From Lichenostomus cassidix (taxonomy: Eukaryota > Chordata > Aves > Passeriformes > Meliphagidae), in contig CM039193.1 of NCBI GenBank assembly GCA_008360975.2, positions 13,010,501 to 13,074,500 on the forward strand: DNA of 64,000 bases, read 5' to 3'. The number at the start of each line of letters is the position of its first letter. Positions within the stretch are counted from its first letter, which is position 1. A model generated the notes under the pieces. That model did not search any database and was not told where the DNA came from. It saw nothing but the letters and a program-made list of their open reading frames with translations. The position numbers were made by a program, and so were the translations under genes. This document shows, piece after piece, positions 40,205-51,956 of this stretch.

Positions 40205-40264
40205 CTGTAAGTCAGCATCAAATTCATGTTTCAGGTAAGCATCTTCTGCAGCTTCAACAAGACG
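40205..40264 (-). CDS. CACNA2D3: CACNA2D3 internal exon, 60 bp (20 codons)
   Basis: Read on the minus strand from 40264 to 40205, this exon encodes 20 residues beginning RLVEAAED and ending HEFDADLQ. That matches the segment just before the YEYFNAVLINERD stretch of alpha-2/delta-3, an extracellular, membrane-attached auxiliary subunit that promotes surface trafficking and function of high-voltage-activated calcium channels. The acceptor is a long T-rich tract ending TTTTTCAG (AG at 40266-40265). The donor is CAG|GTAGTA (GT at 40204-40203), a weaker match than GTAAGT. Both boundaries are phase 0, so the exon is a multiple of three and could be skipped without shifting the frame. It joins in frame to the exon at 7533-7695. 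It falls in the N-terminal alpha-2 region, upstream of the VWA domain. The exon is too short to stand out as an ORF. Paralogue choice (D3 over D4 or D1/D2) rests mainly on the next exon and on remembered family sequences. Confidence 0.9.
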
Positions 40265-41520
40265 CTGAAAAAGAAAAAAAAAAAGTGTGTTTCTGAAATA
40301 ATGGATAACAATTTTATAAGCTGGTATAAAAACAGAGATTGAGCGCTGTGTAATTTATCTGCTCTCACACTTCATTGAATAGAAATAAATGATCCAGATT
40401 TAAAAAAAAAAAAGGGACCAAGTATTTTAAACCCTCAGTACCCACTGTTGGTGATACAAAACTCTCAAAACAGCTCAACTATTAATAAATGAACAAATAG
40501 CTCACTTTTTCCACTAGTCCTCAGCTTCCTGCAGCTCTCATTCTGAAATTATTTTTGAGAGAAAAAAAATAAAGTTGATTTCACACTGGACTTTATTTTG
40601 CTCATAGGAGTCCTTTTCAAGTCATCCTTAACGTTAAAATAGGAGGCATTTCCTATAGCATGCATTTGCTTTCAAGAAACTGACATACAAAGGAATTTCT
40701 AAATTACACATCAACCATAAACCATTAGAAAAATAGAGACTAGGTTTGTTTACCTAGCAGATTGAAATACTACCTTAACATGGTACATATCACAGGATTT
40801 TTCTGCAATTACAGAAGTAACATGTACTGAATGACAGCAATTCAGCAGTATTTTTGTCCTCTTAACAATATCCAGAACTCCCTGTAATAGTTATTGTTCC
40901 TTACCGTTAACATCTGACAGGAAAAAAACCCACAGTTGCACCAAAACACAGCTACCTGAGCCATTAAATTCACAGAGGGGTTTGCTGCAGATATTCTAAT
41001 GGGAAACAACATTACATCCTTTCTAAGGTTTTACTCAGGGTTCTTTATAATTCAGAGTACTTTAACCATGGAAGAAACTCCTTCTAGTTTTCATTTAATC
41101 TACCTGAACCTTCATACATGTACAACCCAAAATCAAAGAATACTCTGCATATGACTTTTATTTTCTTTGCTCTATCAGACACTGGTACACATAGATATTT
41201 TCAAATGTTTTACATCACAAAGCGAGGTCCAGACTCTCATTAACAATACAGAGTGGGCAGCCACACACACATTTTTTCTCCCTTTCCATAACAGTTTGCA
41301 CATTTATCAAGTCTTTGGATATAAATCAAAATGAAATCGGAATTCATATTGATTGCTATACAGTTTGAGCCATAATGGAAACTGAACCAAGAAAAATATT
41401 TCTGGTTGCCAATGCAGAACAAATGGTTCAGCAGAATGCTGACAGTTTAAGCAGAGCTGCGGTGGCTGCAGGGAGGGTTTGTGCTCACTGAGGTCTGCTG
41501 AGCAGCACAGTCCCAGCCTC

Positions 41521-41565
41521 CCCTCCCTGCTCCATCCCATCCTTCCCTCCCTGCTCCATCCCATC
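41521..41565. repeat. Pyrimidine-rich two-copy tandem repeat, 24-bp period
   Basis: A 21-bp unit starting CCCTCCCTGCTCC and ending CATCCCATC occurs at 41521-41541 and again at 41545-41565, separated by CTT. It lies in a C/T-rich, GC-richer patch (about 41440-41780). It looks like a small minisatellite duplication. Confidence 0.9.
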
Positions 41566-44159
41566 TCCCACTCACCCACAGAGAGCATGAGCCCCAAAAT
41601 CCCTGTGGCCTCTGCTGGGCTCCTTCTCCCTCCCGGCACACTCCATGGGAAGCCTCTCCAGAGCTTTTCTTTGGTGCAGAATTACAATCTCACACACACC
41701 ATTAAAAACTGGGAGTTCTCCTGACACAGAGAAGCAAAAGGCCACATTCCCAGCACCCTGTGCTGGGAGTACATCCCTGACATTGGACTGGTCCCAGCTT
41801 TAAACACCTTGTCCTGGTCAGGTCACAGCAAACCCTCTTGAGCCAAGCTGGAATTGAACTGAATTGGTTCCAACGTTGGGCAAATCAAACCAGAACTGAA
41901 CTGGCCAAATGCTCACCTTCCCACATACAGGGCAAGAGAACCCAACAATAACAGCTCATCCCAACCACCTGCAGGAGGTAGATCCATGGAAAACATTTCA
42001 AATGAAACACTGAACTTCTGTGCAGCTCTTCCCACCATTTCAGCACTATTTGAATAGTACCCAAAACAGACGTTGCAATGTGAAACATTAATGAATGTTC
42101 ATTTGAGCCACAAAAGTTCTGGTGTTTAGAATCTAGAAAGGGAAGTAACACAAATTTTCTCCTCTGAGGGGCAAGCCTTACAGCAACTGAAACAGATCTG
42201 TACACATTTAAACCTCCTCAGAATCCCATCTTTATTTAGCATGCTAGTGACCTGCTGAAAGGATTTTACAAATATAACCCTCATTTTTCAACTGTGAAAA
42301 AGGCATTTTACGTAAAATAACTACTCTTATTCAATGCATTCCTAAAGATGTATTTTCCTTTATCTTAAAACCATAGGTGAATTACTAATCTGTGCTCACC
42401 TAATACCAAAGTTCATGACTGATGAGTTTGAGAGAAAAAAGTGAAAGAAGGATCAAAAAAATTCTTCATACAGAAAAGAATACAAGGAAAAGGATAAAAA
42501 GTTTTTCTTTCTGTGCTGAAATATTTACTTACTCATCAAAAGAAAAATTATTATAGGATTTCATGAGATACCAGTGATATTAGATATTAGTACCTAGCGG
42601 GCTAGAAAAATAATTCATGGCTTCTTATATAGTTTGTATTGATCCCAATGTGTTTCAATTACATTTTTGCCTCAGTGAAATAAATTTAAACTAAGATTTA
42701 TCCCCACATGTAAGAAATAACTAGAGAAGCATAAGATGGGTCACAGTAGAAACATCTGGTAACAAGGCCAGCTCAGAAATGAAAAGTATTGCTTGGTATT
42801 TTATTGAATTATTCATTAATATTTTAGTTGTTACCTTTTTTTTTTCAATGTACATTTCAGCAATATTCTCTACAAGAAATTCAATGACAAAAAAAGTGAA
42901 GTTCTACTGATAGGATTTTTCCTTGAAGCTGTAGAAGCAAATATGTAGGCACACTTTGTGCATTGCCCTCACAAAGCTAAATTAAAAATTACAATTTTGG
43001 TACATGAAATGAAAACAATACAAGCACATGCTGCGTTTTCTATATATCGATCCTTAACCACAGTTTGCCTTAAGTGTCTCAACACCATTATGAAGTAGAC
43101 CAGGAGAAATCTGGGAGAGCTACAGAAAAGGGAAGCCAATAATAAGCCCAACTCCACAAAACGACATATTAGTGGATATACACAAATTATATTGGAATGA
43201 AGAAATTGAAGGCAAATGTTTCATGGGGTTTTGTTGTGTTTTGGGGGATTTTTTGGTTGGATTTTTTTTACAAAGTCCCCAAAGGGATGAAGCATGATGG
43301 AAGAAATTCCTTAACACTCTCCAGGCAAAAATATAAAAACCACATGTAATACTGCAACATTTCTATATGGAGTCAGAAAAATCCCTTTTAAAATATTTTA
43401 ATGACTGAGCAGTTATCTAGCAATGATTCTCAACATTAGCATGATTAGCAATTTTAGCTTAATAGTTTATAATGACACTCCTTATACAAATGCCAATATA
43501 TTTTCATTTGAGTAACCATGCTCTCAAATCCTGGCTGCAACAAGAAAATGCTTCCCAAGCTGAGGTTATCCTGAAGGGAATTGTGAGTTGTTTGCATGCA
43601 TTTACATGGAATGAATTATGAACACAGAGTGAGAATTGGTGCAGCTACACCATTCAAGGGTGTTTTTAGAATAATTTAGCCCTACATGTGGAGAAGTGTC
43701 TGTGTGCACATGAACAGGCAGGGCCAGGGCAGCACATCATCTTCAGATAAAACAATAATTAATGTTCTAAGGCACAGCTCAGTTGAGGCTCTCCCAGTTA
43801 AGGAACTAATCCTTAGAACATTCCCAATACACATAAATATGAGAAAGATGAACTGCCTGACCCAGAATATCACAATGCAACATGGATAAAACCAGGGCAT
43901 GAAGCACAAGATGAACAAATAACATATCCATAAAAAACCTCAAAATGGTCCCCAAAGCATGATGTCAATGTTCAGGATATTCAGTGGCACTGATATCACA
44001 AATAACATAGAAAAGGCTGAGAGATGAAAAATTAACGTTTGTTATCTCATAGTATTCTTCATTTTAAGAAATCACTCAGCTATCTCTGAACAGAGTAATT
44101 TTCTTGACAAATGATATTATAATTTCAGTGAACTGATTTTCCCAGATAAATTCTCTTTC

Positions 44160-44292
44160 AAGTTAGATTGTTATAGAGAGAGCAAAGGAAAGGTGAAACA
44201 GAATGGATGAGGGGGAAAAAGAATCCAACAAAAAGTAAGGGGGAAAAGGAACAGAAATGGACGGAAAGTTGAAAATAAAAAAAAAAAGCAAA
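44160..44292 (+). repeat. Purine-rich low-complexity tract
   Basis: Over about 130 bases the plus strand is dominated by A and G (for example GAGGGGGAAAAAGAA and GTAAGGGGGAAAAGGAAC), ending in an A-run. The opposite strand is correspondingly pyrimidine-rich. No coding or transposon signal is seen. Confidence 0.6.
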
Positions 44293-45774
44293 TAACAATT
44301 TCAAGAAACCTCACACAAGCATCCAGAGGATAGGGTTGTTATTTTAGCTTCTGAGATCTTTTTCCATGTACTTTTTAAGGGTTTTGGATTACTTTTCAAT
44401 GATTCTCCTTCATTAGAATCCCATTTTGAAGTGAGATGAAATAAATTCATAAGCATAACCAAATCTGAAACAGTTTCTGAACTCCTGAACTGTGCAGTGT
44501 TGCTAATCTTTATCCATAAATGCTGACTGAAGTTATGCCCTTTGCTCTCTTCAGCTTTCAAATCTTAACAAAACATTCCTCTTTCATTGTTTCCTCTCTA
44601 TTTTTCCAGGGTAAACCAACTACAACACATAAAACCAGAAATGCTTCTCGAAACTGCTCTCCTCCAACCCAAACTGCTACAAATCACAAACTGGATAGAA
44701 GACTGCTCTAATTTCATTATAACTAGTATCAGCTAGGTACTGGTACCATCTCAGTCCATAAAAATTAACAGTTTGTATTCCATAATATCAATATAATAAT
44801 ATTTCATTTCAAAAAAGTCACTGGGATATCACAGTGACTAAAGTGTAGATAAACCTGCAGGCTGCTCTTATATTTCAGCATCCAGTGTATTCAACCAACA
44901 GCAAAAAATAGACCTGAACCCTAACAAACTTTCTCATTATTTCCCATAGCTTCAGATCTGTTTGAGGTTCCTTAAAAAAATTCAACTTGAATATAACTTT
45001 GAGGTTGATTTGAGATGTGTTTTGGAAGAAAAAATGTAATAATAATAATCTGTATAACTTTACCAGGTCTGTCTCTCTGACTCCTATGTATGGAATTGTA
45101 ACTAAGATTTCTATCTTAATTAAATATAATGAACTTCAAGAAAAACAGCAGATAACAAGAAAAGGTCTTAAATACAGGGATAGGTTTTCCTATTTCTTTC
45201 ATATTTTGTAGCAAGGTTTCTGGTACATTATCAGCCAAAAATCAGAAGCATTCTGGATACTGAAACATCAGTTTTCTGTACACAGAAAATATTTACAATA
45301 ACCACTAGTTACCCTTCTTCAGGTGAAATATTCAGTGCTACTTTAATAACCTTACTATTGATTTGAATGTCTAATTTCCAATCAAAATTTGCAGCAATTA
45401 AGTTGTGAATATGCCAAAAATATTTCCTAAAGTGCTGCCAGATAACTATTTAAACATAGTTCAGCAGTTGAAAGTATTCCTGGGAGAGAAATGAGATTGT
45501 GTTTCAATCATCAGAGCAATTTTCCTCACTGGCTGCTCCGTGAGAAGCTTACACCGTGCATGTGGGAACACTCAGCAATAGAGCACTAAACTTGAAAAAC
45601 ACTACCCAGGTACCTTCCTGTGACTTCCCCACTTCGGGGTTCATTTCAGAAGTGAAAAAGGCCTTTCCTCTCCAGAAAATCTGTAAAGCTGCAGGTGCTT
45701 TGAAAACTTCTGAAAAGCTCGGGGTGTTTTGAGCAAGAGCAAGATTTATTAGCATTAAGTGAGCTTAGGTAATA

Positions 45775-46150
45775 TCCTGGCACGGTGCTAATTCTGCTGC
45801 AGGTCCTCCTCATTTCCCTCAGAGCTCTGGGGTTTGCTCCTTTCTCAGCTCATTCAGTGGAGAAGGCAAAGAAGCCAAGGGAGAGCATTTGATGTTGTTC
45901 CTGTCTCACTGTTAGTTCCATGCCCAAACCCAGAGTCACATCAGGCAGCAGTGAGTTGTGCAAAGAGGCTTCCCAGTCTGGGGGTTGAACACAAAAAGCT
46001 CTGCACGTGTTTGCCACAACCAGTGAAGAAACATCAGACACTGATGCTGACCTTGGAGGAGTGTTTGCTCCTCTCAGGAACACACGTGGCTTTTGACAGG
46101 GCAGTGACACCAGACTGGCATCTTGGGGGACACAAAAAAGCACAGAAAAT
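45775..46150. other. GC-richer intronic patch
   Basis: GC-richer sequence here supports a 166-codon plus-strand frame (45834-46334) and a 97-codon minus-strand frame over the same bases. The two overlap on opposite strands with no recognisable protein features, the pattern of chance ORFs. Confidence 0.4.
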
Positions 46151-49100
46151 TTCCTCTTTTCAGAAAGCCCGGCAGTATATATTATACCCTGGTTTGTTCT
46201 CCTCAGCTGTGACGTATTTTCCAGGAAATTTTATCACTAAAATTACTGTTGCTGTGACTAAGATGCACCAAAACTTATTTATTTTTTCAAAATTATTTCC
46301 TGTTATCTTGATATTAACCTTCCTAGCTCCTTAAGCTTGTGGTTTAAGATAGATCTTAAACTCACAACTAATGCCATAAAAAACTGACTGCTCTCTGACT
46401 ACTCTCAAATTCCACTGCAACCCAACCAGACAATGCTCAGCCACACTAAGTGCTGCAAAGCACAATCAAAGCAGAAATTATAAATAAAGGATAAAAATAA
46501 ATTAAAAGCTTAGCATATGCAATTATGGCAAATAACTTCAATTATCCACTTATATTCATTCAAAACTGGCAGATATTCAGGTTGATTGTTGTTAGAGTGC
46601 TAGCTGGTTTTTTGAAGCAAGAAGAGTTCAGCTTGGCACAACACTGGACAAACAGCAATGAAACTGTAAATGTATTAAAGTACACGAAATTCACACGTTG
46701 CAAAACAGTGGCTAAGACAATCCTGGAGTAATTAGATGCATTTCTACTTAACTAGGCCAACACTGTATTTAATTATGGCATCTGGAGATTGCCAGGGCAT
46801 GGAAGGAAGACTCCATATGAAGAAGATAACACATTTGCCTTGTACCAAGTTCTTCAGTGCTCAAAAGGCTGCACAAAGCCAATATATCAGATATAAAATA
46901 TGCAGATTATCAAATCTCCTCCTACCATGTTATTATGTCTAGCACAGAGCAGAATGAGGTGCTAAATAGGATTTTATTCCATACTTTTAATTCCTTATGT
47001 CCCAGACATCAAGGAACCAGCTCAGCTGCAGACACAACTTCGAGCTGTTCCAGGGATATTTAAGCTGTGATTTGCCTGGCTGGGGTACAGCAACCACCAG
47101 CTCCTTCAGCCACCTTTCCTGCCTCAGGGCCAAGAGGAAGATTCTTCAGCATTTGGCACCAACCAAGTATCCACCCAGAGGCTGTGTAATTCTCTGGCAA
47201 TACCTTTATGCATCTTTTTAATTTTACTCACAACATGGCAATACAATTCGTAAAGTTTGGCTTTTAATTAATTATTCATAACCTGTGCATTGTTTTCTTT
47301 GACATAAACCAAAAAAATCTAATCAAAGTGTTACTTCATGAAACACCTTCCAAAAGCAAGGAAAACAGGCCTGTGGATGAATAAAAGGACCCACCTGTTT
47401 GGACACACCTTTAAGTATATTGTCAACACTAACCTGTAAGTGCCATTGGGATCCTTTTTCCTCTCCCCTACACTGAAATCACTAGATTGAAACATCTGAT
47501 TTATTAACCTTTTTCACACATTTAAGGTGCCATAGGTCATACTCTTTACCTGACTCTCACAACCACTCTGCTGTTTGGATAATGCCAGACTGTCTCTTCT
47601 GCAGCTGAGCACAATGAGGATGTGCATGGCTGAACAAAAATAACTTTCCCCTCAGCTCTGACAGCTCTCAGCACCACTGCTGGATGCTTGACAGATCTGG
47701 TTTGAGAAAGATTTGGAGTAACTCTTTTCACGCAAATTCTTTCAATGCAAAATTCCCGTTGGTAGGATTTTTCTCACCTAACCTCATCTATTTCAAAGTT
47801 AATCATCACTCCACTGAAGTTATCTAAACATCCTTCATACATAGAGACAGAAAGCTCCAAAGGTACTGCATGTCCCACTCCAAAATAGCTCATAAGATAC
47901 AGGAAGACCTTTGGAACTTTTCCTTTACTCTTTTCTTCACTAGATGTTTAACTCGACATGACTGAAATGAAGGGAGATGACTCCCACACCATATGTGCAA
48001 CACAAATGAGCTAAAGAGAAATGGAAATATTCCCATGCTCACTCAGTCAGGGAAAGGACACTTAGAGCAACACTTTGCCCTGACAGCAATCCTGGCATAG
48101 TCAAGGTATTTCTGTTCTGTTTACATTTAGAAGCACCAAGTGAAATCAATTGTCTTTGCTTTGTTCCCTCACTCAGCTTTTTCCTCATCTCTGCACTAAG
48201 GTTCAATCCCCCCAGGTTAATTCAAATTCAGCTTGCAATTTGTGGTCTAGTTCAACCAAAACCATCATGATATACTGTCCTCCTTTCAGTTTCCAACCAG
48301 ATTACTGTCACACAACAGCAGAAAAAAATCCCTCAAGATTTATTACTCAAAACAAAGGTCAGTTCCAGAGCTTGCAGAGACTTCCATTGTCTAGTCCAGC
48401 ATTCTATCACAAGCCACAGAGCCAAACCAAGACATGCAATGCTCATTGGACTGTTTTTTAACTCACACAGGGTCAGGATTTCAGTTGCCAATAGATTAAC
48501 TGAAAGGGAAAATTTTTAAAAAATTGAAAGGAAAATGAAACTCTGAGTTTTTTACTAAAACCTTCCCAACTTCCTCTTGCACGTAGAATTCTTGCAAGAT
48601 GGATACATAGATATTGAGGCAAATAGAGCATTCTTGTGAAGATGTGAAGAAAGCAGTTGATATCCATTTCTAAATGCATCAGGAGTGGATTTTGCAAGCA
48701 TTCACCCGAGACTTAGATATCCAGTGTTACATCTCAGGGTAAACAGGTGTGGATTCAAGATTAAAATGTACCAAATTCTGCCTTAAAATATTGCCTGGCT
48801 TAGTCCGACTGAGCACAGCCCTAAGACCTACTCCTGTTTCTTTCCTGCTCCTCTCTCCATATCCTGAGCTCATTAAGGTCACACTAGGTGTCACAACATC
48901 CACTGTCAAAGTTTTTCATACTGTTCTCTGCTTTTCCTTTAGTGCCTACCAATTACTCTTTTATCTTCACCATAACAGCTTTGGTGTTTGCACTTTCAAG
49001 CATGTTCATGACCAGTCTTTTCTAGGTCCCTACCAATTCCCCACTCTGCCAAAGTCCATTTCCAATCTTCCCTATTCCCTCTTCAATCTCATTAAGCCCA

Positions 49101-49885
49101 TCTAGAATATCTTGCACTAGCACAGTCCAGTTCTGTTCCCTTTGTCTCTTAGACCATCTCATTGTTCTCCACTCTCTGCTCTCCTCATGACAGCACCTTC
49201 CTCAGCCTCTCCTAAAGCCACCAACAGGCCCCTGGGCTGCTGACCTTCCCTTTCCCAGCACTCTGACATGAGCACAGAGAGATGGAAACCCTCTCCTGGC
49301 TCCAGAAGGCACATGGATGCACGGACAGTGCCTCAGGAAAGAAAGACTCTGTTTCCCCTGCCTGCTGCTGGCTCAAGCAGTAAGAAAGTAATGATCCAGC
49401 TGGGGGAAAGTCTCGTTCAACCCCATACTGAAAATTCACAGTGCAAAGAACTTTCAGAGATTTCACTTGCAGACAGTCTTGCTGTGATACATTTCTAATG
49501 GCCATATGCCTCTATGTGCAGAGTTTCCAAATGCTAAAAACTTGATCCAGCTGGAACAGAATTTCAAAGAAAACTTTGTGTCAAGGCCCCAGCCCTGCCA
49601 ATTTCAAGAGCTGGTTCCCAAGCATGGAAGTGCTAGAGAGTCTTAATGAAAAGAACATCAGTATTATGTTTAAAAGAGTAAACCAATGCATTTTGCCTGG
49701 TTTCTCCCTTGTAAAAAGATTAAGTTCAAAGATAAAATTCCAAGCTTCTTTGGTCTCCTCAACCATACTTTATAGTTCTGGAGACTTGGTTGCTGAGAAT
49801 GCTGGAATTGATTACAAAATCAACTTTCAGACTAAGTGATAATTTAGTCTTTTCATAGTTTTGTATATTCTGGCCAGTCTGGTAC

Positions 49886-49926
49886 AAAAAAAAAAAAAAA
49901 AAAAAAAGGGAAAAAAAAGAAAGAAG
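49886..49926. repeat. Poly(A)/A-rich tract
   Basis: A run of 22 A is followed by GGG, then A8 and GAAAGAAG. This is a mononucleotide run grading into a purine-rich tail, the longest homopolymer in the window and therefore likely length-variable. No retrocopy body was recognised upstream. Confidence 0.9.
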
Positions 49927-51633
49927 ACTACATTGAAACTCTCTGGTTTTGGACATTTTGGAAAAAACTCTTTGATGTGGACATCTGTCCAGACTCAGTA
50001 TCTGTACATCAGTTCCATGTACCTAGAAGCTTTTGCTGGTACCCTATGGATTAATGCTGAAGTCCCAGATGGTTAAGGGGTTTCACTTTGCCAAAGTCAT
50101 GCTTAAATACAGACTCCATCCCATCAATTCATTTATTATTTCTTTAAATAAGTATTTTTCTAATAATAGTATTTTTCAATCTATCTTAAGAACAATATTA
50201 AACTGTCCTTGTAATTAATGGAAAACTGCAAATTCCCAAACCAAAAGGAAAGGCTGCATTGCATAGTGAAAACCTTATCTGCTTTGCTTTGTAAAGGTAA
50301 TGAGTTCAAATCCAGTGGGTGTTTTGTTCCTTATTAAGAAGAGTCTTGTAACCTGTATTCTCCTAGTGACTAAAAGATTGCTATACTTTCACCTCTTAAT
50401 TAGTTTTTATCAACTGAAACATTCACCATTTAATTATTGCATGCAGATTTATTTGGAAAACTAAATAAAATATGCAACACAGCACATCATTTCCATTAAG
50501 TCTGACACACCTCTAGGTTTTGGTATGACCTAGGGAACTCATTTCATAGAATACTCCCATTTTTCTTATTAACTTGTGTTTTCTTGACTCTCAAAGTGCT
50601 TCTAAACTGCACCTGGGGAACAATAAGAGTCTTCACAGAGCTAACCAGCACCTGCAGGTTCAAAAAGTAACAACCAATGACTACATCCAAGCCAACATAA
50701 ACTATTAACTTAAATTTGCAGAGGCAGTGAGTAAACTGTAACAATAGTTTTCCATTTATCTTGGATTATAGGAGAATTGTGAACTACCCCACACTGCTGG
50801 CAAGGCTTCCTCTACTGGCTGAAATCCCTCACTCACCACCACAGGTCCTCCCACCGTCTATTTATCTACAACCAGCAAATGTGCTCCAACCTGCAAAGTC
50901 CTAACAAGGAAAAAACAAACCACTGAGGTCATTACTGTTGCTACAAGAAATTTTAAGTCTCAGTCAACTCTGATCCTGAGAAACATGTAAAACACTTCTT
51001 TTCCATGAACAAACCATGAAGCCATAAAGATCTGTAGCTGTTGATGCTTCTTAATTTCTCTGGTTGTTCAATCTAAAACTGACACACGAATGAAGGAGAA
51101 TCACAGAAATATTAGAGAATGGAAAGATCTAAGCTAATTCTGCGGTTCCATATGAGGGTAGGCTTCTCTTTTATTAAATCCTTATTCCATGAAACTGCAT
51201 TCACTTTGCAGGCTGGAGGCTCTGTGAACACCTTGACTTTGTACACTCCAATAAATCTGTGCTTGGCATGGCAACAGCACAGCCAAAGGCAGGGATGAGA
51301 ATGGCTGATGACTCCTCCAGCCCAGGGTTTGTGCTGTGATCACAGGACACTGCTCATGCAGACACTCAGAGCCAGCCTTAGACCATATCTTCATCAAACT
51401 CACTGGTACCACTGAAAGGGGCTTATGACACACCTGGTGTATTTGTGCAGTGGTAGACTGTAAAATTCATCATCTCTTGGTTATTCAATCTGTTGGGCAA
51501 CTTCTCAAAGACTTATATATTAGATTTAGCTTTTAAATAGGGTCTGTCTTGCCCTTTTAGCAGTTACAATTCATTCCAAAGTAATGAAATCAATGAAGTA
51601 ATTTGCAATATCTGTCATGAAAAATATGTCATG

Positions 51634-51956
51634 CTCAAGTGCCCACAGGGGCTACAGGAGAACTGGAGAAGGATTTTGTGCAAAGGCATGTAGTGATAGG
51701 ACAAGGGGTAATGCCTGAAACTGAAAGACAGCAGGTTGAGAGAGATAGCAAGAAGAAATTCTTCACTGTGAGAGTGGTGAGGCACTGACAGAGGTTGCCC
51801 AGAGAAGCTGTGGCTGCTCCATCCCTGGAAATTCAAGACCAGGTTGGATGGGGCTTGGAGGAACCTGGGATAGTGGAAGGTGTCCCTGCCCATGGCATGG
51901 GGTAGAATAAGAGGATCTTTCATGTCCCTTCCAACCTAAACCATTCTATGATTCTA
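51634..51956 (+). mobile_element. CR1 LINE fragment, 5'-truncated, 3' end intact
   Basis: This is the terminal part of a chicken-repeat-1 (CR1) non-LTR retrotransposon, inserted opposite to CACNA2D3. Diagnostic stretches in order are TAGTGATAGGACAAGGGGTA, AGAAATTCTTCACTGTGAGA, GTTGCCCAGAGAAGCTGTGG, CCAGGTTGGATGGGGCTTGG, GTGTCCCTGCCCATGGCATG and CCCTTCCAACCTAAACCATT, then the 3' end ATTCTATGATTCTA. CR1 elements end in a short ATTCTRTG-type tandem repeat instead of poly(A) and are usually severely 5'-truncated; both hold here. Only the extreme 3' end of ORF2 and the 3' UTR remain, so it cannot move by itself. Small deletions relative to the usual CR1 text (for example where GGAAGTGTTCAAGGCC is expected, around 51826) suggest it is not recent. 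The 5' limit is approximate, and I see no clear target-site duplication. Confidence 0.95.

Noticed and set aside
45834..46334. 166-codon plus-strand ORF overlapping a 97-codon minus-strand ORF
   Set aside because: Frames on both strands over the same GC-richer bases, with no protein features; chance ORFs.
49886..49907. Poly(A) run as a possible retrocopy or SINE tail
   Set aside because: No mRNA-like or SINE-like body precedes it and no target-site duplication was seen.
51098..51150. AATCACAGAAATATTAGAG... resembling a reverse-oriented CR1 3' end
   Set aside because: Similarity to the typical AATCACAGAATCATTAAGG-type start is short and imperfect. It cannot be separated from chance without a library search.
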